The notes under the pieces were generated by a model. It saw only the letters and a program-made list of their open reading frames with translations, ran no database searches and was not told the origin of the DNA. A program made the position numbers and the translations under genes. 8,155 nucleotides of DNA from VMDJ01 sp965659945 (GTDB lineage Bacteria; Pseudomonadota; Gammaproteobacteria; Chromatiales; Chromatiaceae): NCBI GenBank assembly GCA_965659945.1, contig CBFHYJ010000067.1, positions 1 through 8,155 on the forward strand. The letters are read 5' to 3'. Positions 5,675-8,155 of the stretch are shown piece after piece (position 1 is the stretch's first letter; each line of letters starts with the position of its first letter).

Positions 5675-5959
5675 ATGGCCAGCACCCCTGATGAATTGAC
5701 GATCAACTGGAACGAAGGCGGTATCGATACCGTTAAAGAACTGGATAAAAAGATCCTTTCAAAAGGGGCTTGGACCACTATTCTTTTTCGCTACCAAGAC
5801 TGGGTTCCAAGCAAAGAGGAATACAGCAAAGAAAAATACTCGATTCGCCGCTACCAGAAGCGCAATGGCGAATATCAGCAGAAGTCTAAGTTCAATATCT
5901 CTAGCCCAGATCAAGCTCAGCAACTGATCGAAGCGCTACAAGGCTGGATTAAGGACTAA
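5675..5959 (+). CDS. Conserved small basic protein, possibly PC4-like fold (94 aa)
   Basis: This cytosolic protein has no signal or membrane segment. It reads as a set of strands (LTINWNEGG, TTILFRYQDW, YSIRRYQKRNGEYQQKSKFNIS) followed by a C-terminal helix (PDQAQQLIEALQGWIKD). The pattern of I-R-x-Y, a charged loop with G-E, K-x-x-I-S and then a helix loosely resembles PC4/YdbC-type single-stranded nucleic acid-binding proteins. That link is only a pattern impression and may be wrong. I recall similar small proteins as conserved hypotheticals in gammaproteobacteria. GGAG (5665-5668) six bases before the ATG supports the start. The 64 bases after the ankyrin gene contain a GATAAT (5646-5651) without a good -35, so it may belong to the upstream operon or have its own promoter. 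Its stop overlaps the sbcB stop by four bases. Confidence 0.8.
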   Translation: MASTPDELTINWNEGGIDTVKELDKKILSKGAWTTILFRYQDWVPSKEEYSKEKYSIRRYQKRNGEYQQKSKFNISSPDQAQQLIEALQGWIKD

Positions 5960-7389
5960 TCAATCCCGATCTGTGTCGGCCACTCGAGAAGCTGGTCGAC
6001 AATCTGGCGTTGTCGTTCTGACAACGCCGGATCAATCACCATCTTAGATAGTGTCTTACGGTAATCCCTAAGACTTGGCCCCGTCGCACCGCCCTCTTGA
6101 ATTCGCTGACGACGAAACTCATTCCATTGGGCTTTCTCATTTGGACTGAGTAGTTCAGGCCAATTACGCGCGCGATACCGCCATACCAATTCGCGCCATC
6201 GCGCATCCTCAAAAGAAAAGGTACTACTTGCTAGTTCTTCCGGGGGCGTAAGGTGAAGCTGCTTTGCTATCCGTTTGTCACCTGCACCAATAAAGCCACC
6301 GTATAAATTGAAGTCAGGATCGGTATCACCTACAAAGTCGTCACTGGAATAAAGTGCTTCAAGTTTCTGTTGCCACATCGCTTTACCGTTCAACAGCAGC
6401 TCAATATGCTTTTGTTCACGCTCAAGATCCAGATCCCATTGCTCGCGCGCTTCATCAGTCAAGGTGTTGATTGGCACAACAACCGGCGCCTGATTCACTC
6501 GAATATCTTTTAACGCTATGCGCTCAACACCTTCTGGTAAATCTTCTTTACGGGTATAAAGCCGGGCTTTCAATTCATCGACATCGCATTCCAATAAGGG
6601 TGTTGGATCAACACGCAGATCATAGGTGATCACTTGATTAGGATTCTTCGGATGACGAATCAGTGGCAACACACTGGCAATACAGCCCAAGCGTGCTGGA
6701 AAACGCATCGAGCTATGCACAACTGGCTTTGGATTCACCACATCTAGGAGTGTATTGATCGAATGTTTATCGCGATGCGTGAAAACATAATCAAACAACT
6801 TAGGTTGTGCTTGTTTCAGTAACTTAGCTAAAGCGATTGTCGCTTTTACATCGACCAAGGCATCGTGAGCACCGGCGTGCTCTATCTCATTCGCTGCGGT
6901 GAGATCTTCCAAACGAAAACTGTTTGATCCATCGTCTTTGGTTGGCCAGTTAATACCTTCAGGTCGTAATGCACGCGTCAATCGTACAACATCAATCAAG
7001 TCCCAGCGTGAGTTCCCATTGGCATATTCACGCTCATACGGATCATAAAAGTTCCGATACAAGCCAAAGCGCGTCACGGTATCGTCAAAACGAAGCGTGT
7101 TATAGCCCAGTGCGCAGGTGCCCGGCGTGCTCAGCTCTTCATGAATGAAACGGAAGAAATCCGCCTCTGGCGCACCATGCTCAAACGCTAGTTGTGGACT
7201 GATTCCAGTGACCATGCAAGCCTCTGGATGCGGCAAGAAATCATCTGCAGGTTTGGCATAGATAACCAACGGCTCGCCAATAGGATTGAGATCGAGATCA
7301 GTGCGTAGACCTGCAAACTGTGAGGCGCGATCTCGACTCGGATCAGCTCCCCAGGTTTCATAGTCATGCCAGTAAAAGGTTTCAGTCAT
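5956..7389 (-). CDS. sbcB: Exodeoxyribonuclease I (477 aa)
   Basis: This is a 3'-5' exonuclease that degrades single-stranded DNA; it acts in mismatch repair and limits some recombination routes in E. coli. The order of motifs matches E. coli ExoI throughout: WHDYETWG, QFAGLRTD, ADDFLPHPEA, GYNTLRFDD, RWDLIDVVR, RPEGINWP, FRLEDLT, GAHDALVDV, LFDYVFTHRDKH and the C-terminal WRYRARNWPE. The DEDD active site is intact: D9, E11, D102, H175 and D180 correspond to E. coli D15, E17, D108, H181 and D186 with a constant offset of six. The SH3-like and helical C-terminal regions are present, and the length is near the E. coli enzyme's. I prefer the ATG at 7389; a GTG two codons upstream (7395) is possible. 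No Shine-Dalgarno sequence is visible for either. The gene begins 16 bases after the rplS terminator stem. Confidence 0.96.
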   Translation of the reverse strand: MTETFYWHDYETWGADPSRDRASQFAGLRTDLDLNPIGEPLVIYAKPADDFLPHPEACMVTGISPQLAFEHGAPEADFFRFIHEELSTPGTCALGYNTLRFDDTVTRFGLYRNFYDPYEREYANGNSRWDLIDVVRLTRALRPEGINWPTKDDGSNSFRLEDLTAANEIEHAGAHDALVDVKATIALAKLLKQAQPKLFDYVFTHRDKHSINTLLDVVNPKPVVHSSMRFPARLGCIASVLPLIRHPKNPNQVITYDLRVDPTPLLECDVDELKARLYTRKEDLPEGVERIALKDIRVNQAPVVVPINTLTDEAREQWDLDLEREQKHIELLLNGKAMWQQKLEALYSSDDFVGDTDPDFNLYGGFIGAGDKRIAKQLHLTPPEELASSTFSFEDARWRELVWRYRARNWPELLSPNEKAQWNEFRRQRIQEGGATGPSLRDYRKTLSKMVIDPALSERQRQIVDQLLEWPTQIGID

Positions 7390-7405
7390 AGGCACAACTT
7401 ACAAC

Positions 7406-7441
7406 AAAAAAGCCGACCTGCGAGTACAGATCGGCTTTTTA
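7406..7441 (-). terminator. Intrinsic terminator after rplS (symmetrical, may work both ways)
   Basis: The arms AGCCGA (7411-7416) and TCGGCT (7431-7436) pair perfectly. After one mismatch a further three pairs (CTG/CAG) leave a six-base loop (7421-7426). On the minus strand the stem is followed by TTTTT, so it ends the trmD-rplS transcript. An A-run on the other side gives the plus strand a T-run too, though no plus-strand gene ends nearby. Confidence 0.88.
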
Positions 7442-7465
7442 TTTGTCTCAGAGATGAGCGGTAGA

Positions 7466-7819
7466 TTACTTCTTACCAACCTTCTCTTTGATACGAGCTG
7501 CCTTACCGGTCAAGCCGCGCAAGTAGTACAACTTCGCACGACGAACATCACCACGACGCTTAACTTCTACTGAGTCAACCGCTGGGCTGTAAGTTTGGAA
7601 TACACGCTCAACGCCTTCACCGTGAGAGATCTTACGAACAGTGAACGATGAGTTCAGACCACGGTTACGCTTTGCAATACAAACACCTTCGTATGCCTGC
7701 AAACGTTCACGATCGCCTTCTTTAACTTTAACTTGAACGACAACAGTGTCGCCTGGACCAAAAGTAGGCATCTCTTTGCCCATTTGTTCTGCTTCGAGTT
7801 CCTGGATGATGTTGCTCAT
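7466..7819 (-). CDS. rplS: 50S ribosomal protein bL19 (117 aa)
   Basis: This protein of the large ribosomal subunit lies at the interface with the small subunit. It aligns with E. coli L19 along its whole length: MSNIIQELEAEQM, FGPGDTVVV, LQAYEGVCIA-RNRGLNSSFTVRKI, GEGVERVFQTYSP, VEVKRRGDVRRAKLYYLR and TGKAARIKEK. The only length difference is a short basic tail (VGKK), 117 against 115 residues. AGGAG lies eight bases upstream of the ATG on the minus strand, and the start matches the family's. It follows trmD by 50 bases, the usual rpsP-rimM-trmD-rplS order of this operon in proteobacteria; rpsP and rimM would lie beyond the right edge. A strong terminator follows about 25 bases downstream. 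High, growth-linked expression is expected. Confidence 0.98.
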   Translation of the reverse strand: MSNIIQELEAEQMGKEMPTFGPGDTVVVQVKVKEGDRERLQAYEGVCIAKRNRGLNSSFTVRKISHGEGVERVFQTYSPAVDSVEVKRRGDVRRAKLYYLRGLTGKAARIKEKVGKK

Positions 7820-7847
7820 CGCCCTTGCTCCTGCTTATTTAGCCATG

Positions 7848-7861
7848 GTGCCTCACGGCAC
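7848..7861 (-). other. Short hairpin with a GNRA-type loop between trmD and rplS
   Basis: On the minus strand GTGCC-GTGA-GGCAC forms a perfect five-pair stem with a GUGA tetraloop in RNA, a member of the stable GNRA class. It lies in the 50-base gap between the trmD stop and the rplS start. It has no U-tract, so it is not a terminator. It could protect or help process the rplS message; that role is inference. Confidence 0.4.
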
Positions 7862-7869
7862 GATTCAGT

Positions 7870-8155
7870 TCACTGCTCACCCTGATGGGCTTGCTTAAAT
7901 TCGTCGAGCAATTCTTGCTCTTGTTTGTTGAGCTCTCGACCCTCTAATAAATCAGGTCGTCTCAACCAAGTCCGCCCTAACGCTTGTTGTAAACGCCAAA
8001 GCCGAATCTTTTCATGATCCCCTGACAACAATACCGATGGGACATCTTGATCCAAGATGTTTTCTGGCCGCGTGTAATGCGGACAGTCCAGCAAGCCATC
8101 ACTAAAAGAGTCTTGCTCGGCTGATTCGGCATGACCTAGCGCACCAGGTAACAAA
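7870..8155 (-). CDS. trmD: tRNA (guanine-N1)-methyltransferase, C-terminal part (runs off the right edge)
   Basis: TrmD methylates guanine 37 next to the anticodon, using S-adenosylmethionine, and prevents frameshifting. Only the last 95 or so residues are present. They match E. coli TrmD closely: LPGALGHAESAEQDSF, GLLDCPHYTRPE, VPSVLLSGDHEKI, WRLQQALGRTWLRRPDLL, and an acidic helical tail. The aspartate in QDSF corresponds to catalytic D169 of E. coli; the arginine R154 and the knot with the SAM site lie outside the window. The first codon at the edge is TTG, an internal leucine and not a start. The gene ends 50 bases before rplS and is co-transcribed with it. In E. coli trmD is translated far less than rplS from the shared message; the same control may apply here. 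Confidence 0.97.
   Translation of the reverse strand, partial: LLPGALGHAESAEQDSFSDGLLDCPHYTRPENILDQDVPSVLLSGDHEKIRLWRLQQALGRTWLRRPDLLEGRELNKQEQELLDEFKQAHQGEQ

Noticed and set aside
7390..7395. GTG start for sbcB two codons upstream
   Set aside because: Neither start has a ribosome binding site; ATG is the more common codon and the difference is two residues. Not excluded.
8152..8154. TTG as a start codon for a 94-residue protein at the right edge
   Set aside because: The codon aligns with an internal hydrophobic residue of TrmD before P-G-x-L-G-H; the gene simply continues beyond the window.
1..8155. Mobile element, phage, CRISPR or defence island
   Set aside because: No transposase, integrase, inverted repeats, direct-repeat array or nuclease-effector cassette was seen; sbcB is the core housekeeping enzyme.

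Overview
The window looks like an ordinary chromosomal stretch of a gammaproteobacterium. Three genes at the right end are recognised directly: the C-terminal part of trmD, rplS, and sbcB (exodeoxyribonuclease I), whose protein follows the E. coli enzyme motif by motif. SbcB of this type is largely a gammaproteobacterial protein. Base composition appears moderate (roughly mid-40s percent GC by eye), and the small accessory families suggest a marine or Oceanospirillales-like lineage; that placement is inference. I see no tRNA, rRNA, insertion sequence, phage gene, CRISPR array or large repeat.

Layout from left to right: the start of a HIT-family gene runs off the left edge on the minus strand (1-100). 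It is divergent from a small eight-cysteine zinc-binding protein (182-481) and a membrane-tethered thioredoxin (520-918), both on plus. Next is a minus-strand two-helix membrane protein of the DUF1269 type (968-1477) with its own terminator, then a secreted alpha/beta-hydrolase (lipase/esterase; 1653-2480, plus), a secreted DUF3108-type protein (2464-3288, minus), a putative 2-oxoglutarate/Fe(II) oxygenase (3332-3862, plus) and a small two-helix membrane protein (3837-4214, minus). A plus-strand group follows: a periplasmic rhodanese-like protein (4316-4975), a translationally coupled ankyrin-repeat lipoprotein (4975-5610) and a 94-residue conserved protein (5675-5959). The right end is the minus-strand run trmD-rplS, a strong terminator, then sbcB (5956-7389).

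The window is compact and switches strand often. Three of its four convergent gene pairs overlap at their stop codons (by 17, 26 and 4 bases) with no intrinsic terminator visible between them. Most genes are probably single transcription units. The likely co-expressed sets are the zinc protein with the thioredoxin, the rhodanese with the ankyrin lipoprotein (stop and start share one base), and trmD with rplS.

No clear undescribed defence or mobile system was found. The locus most worth a second look is the exported rhodanese and ankyrin-lipoprotein pair. After it come the thioredoxin with an unusual NCGPC active site and a predicted cytoplasm-facing anchor beside a zinc/cysteine-rich protein, and the position of sbcB directly behind the rplS terminator. 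Functions of the small hypothetical genes are left open.
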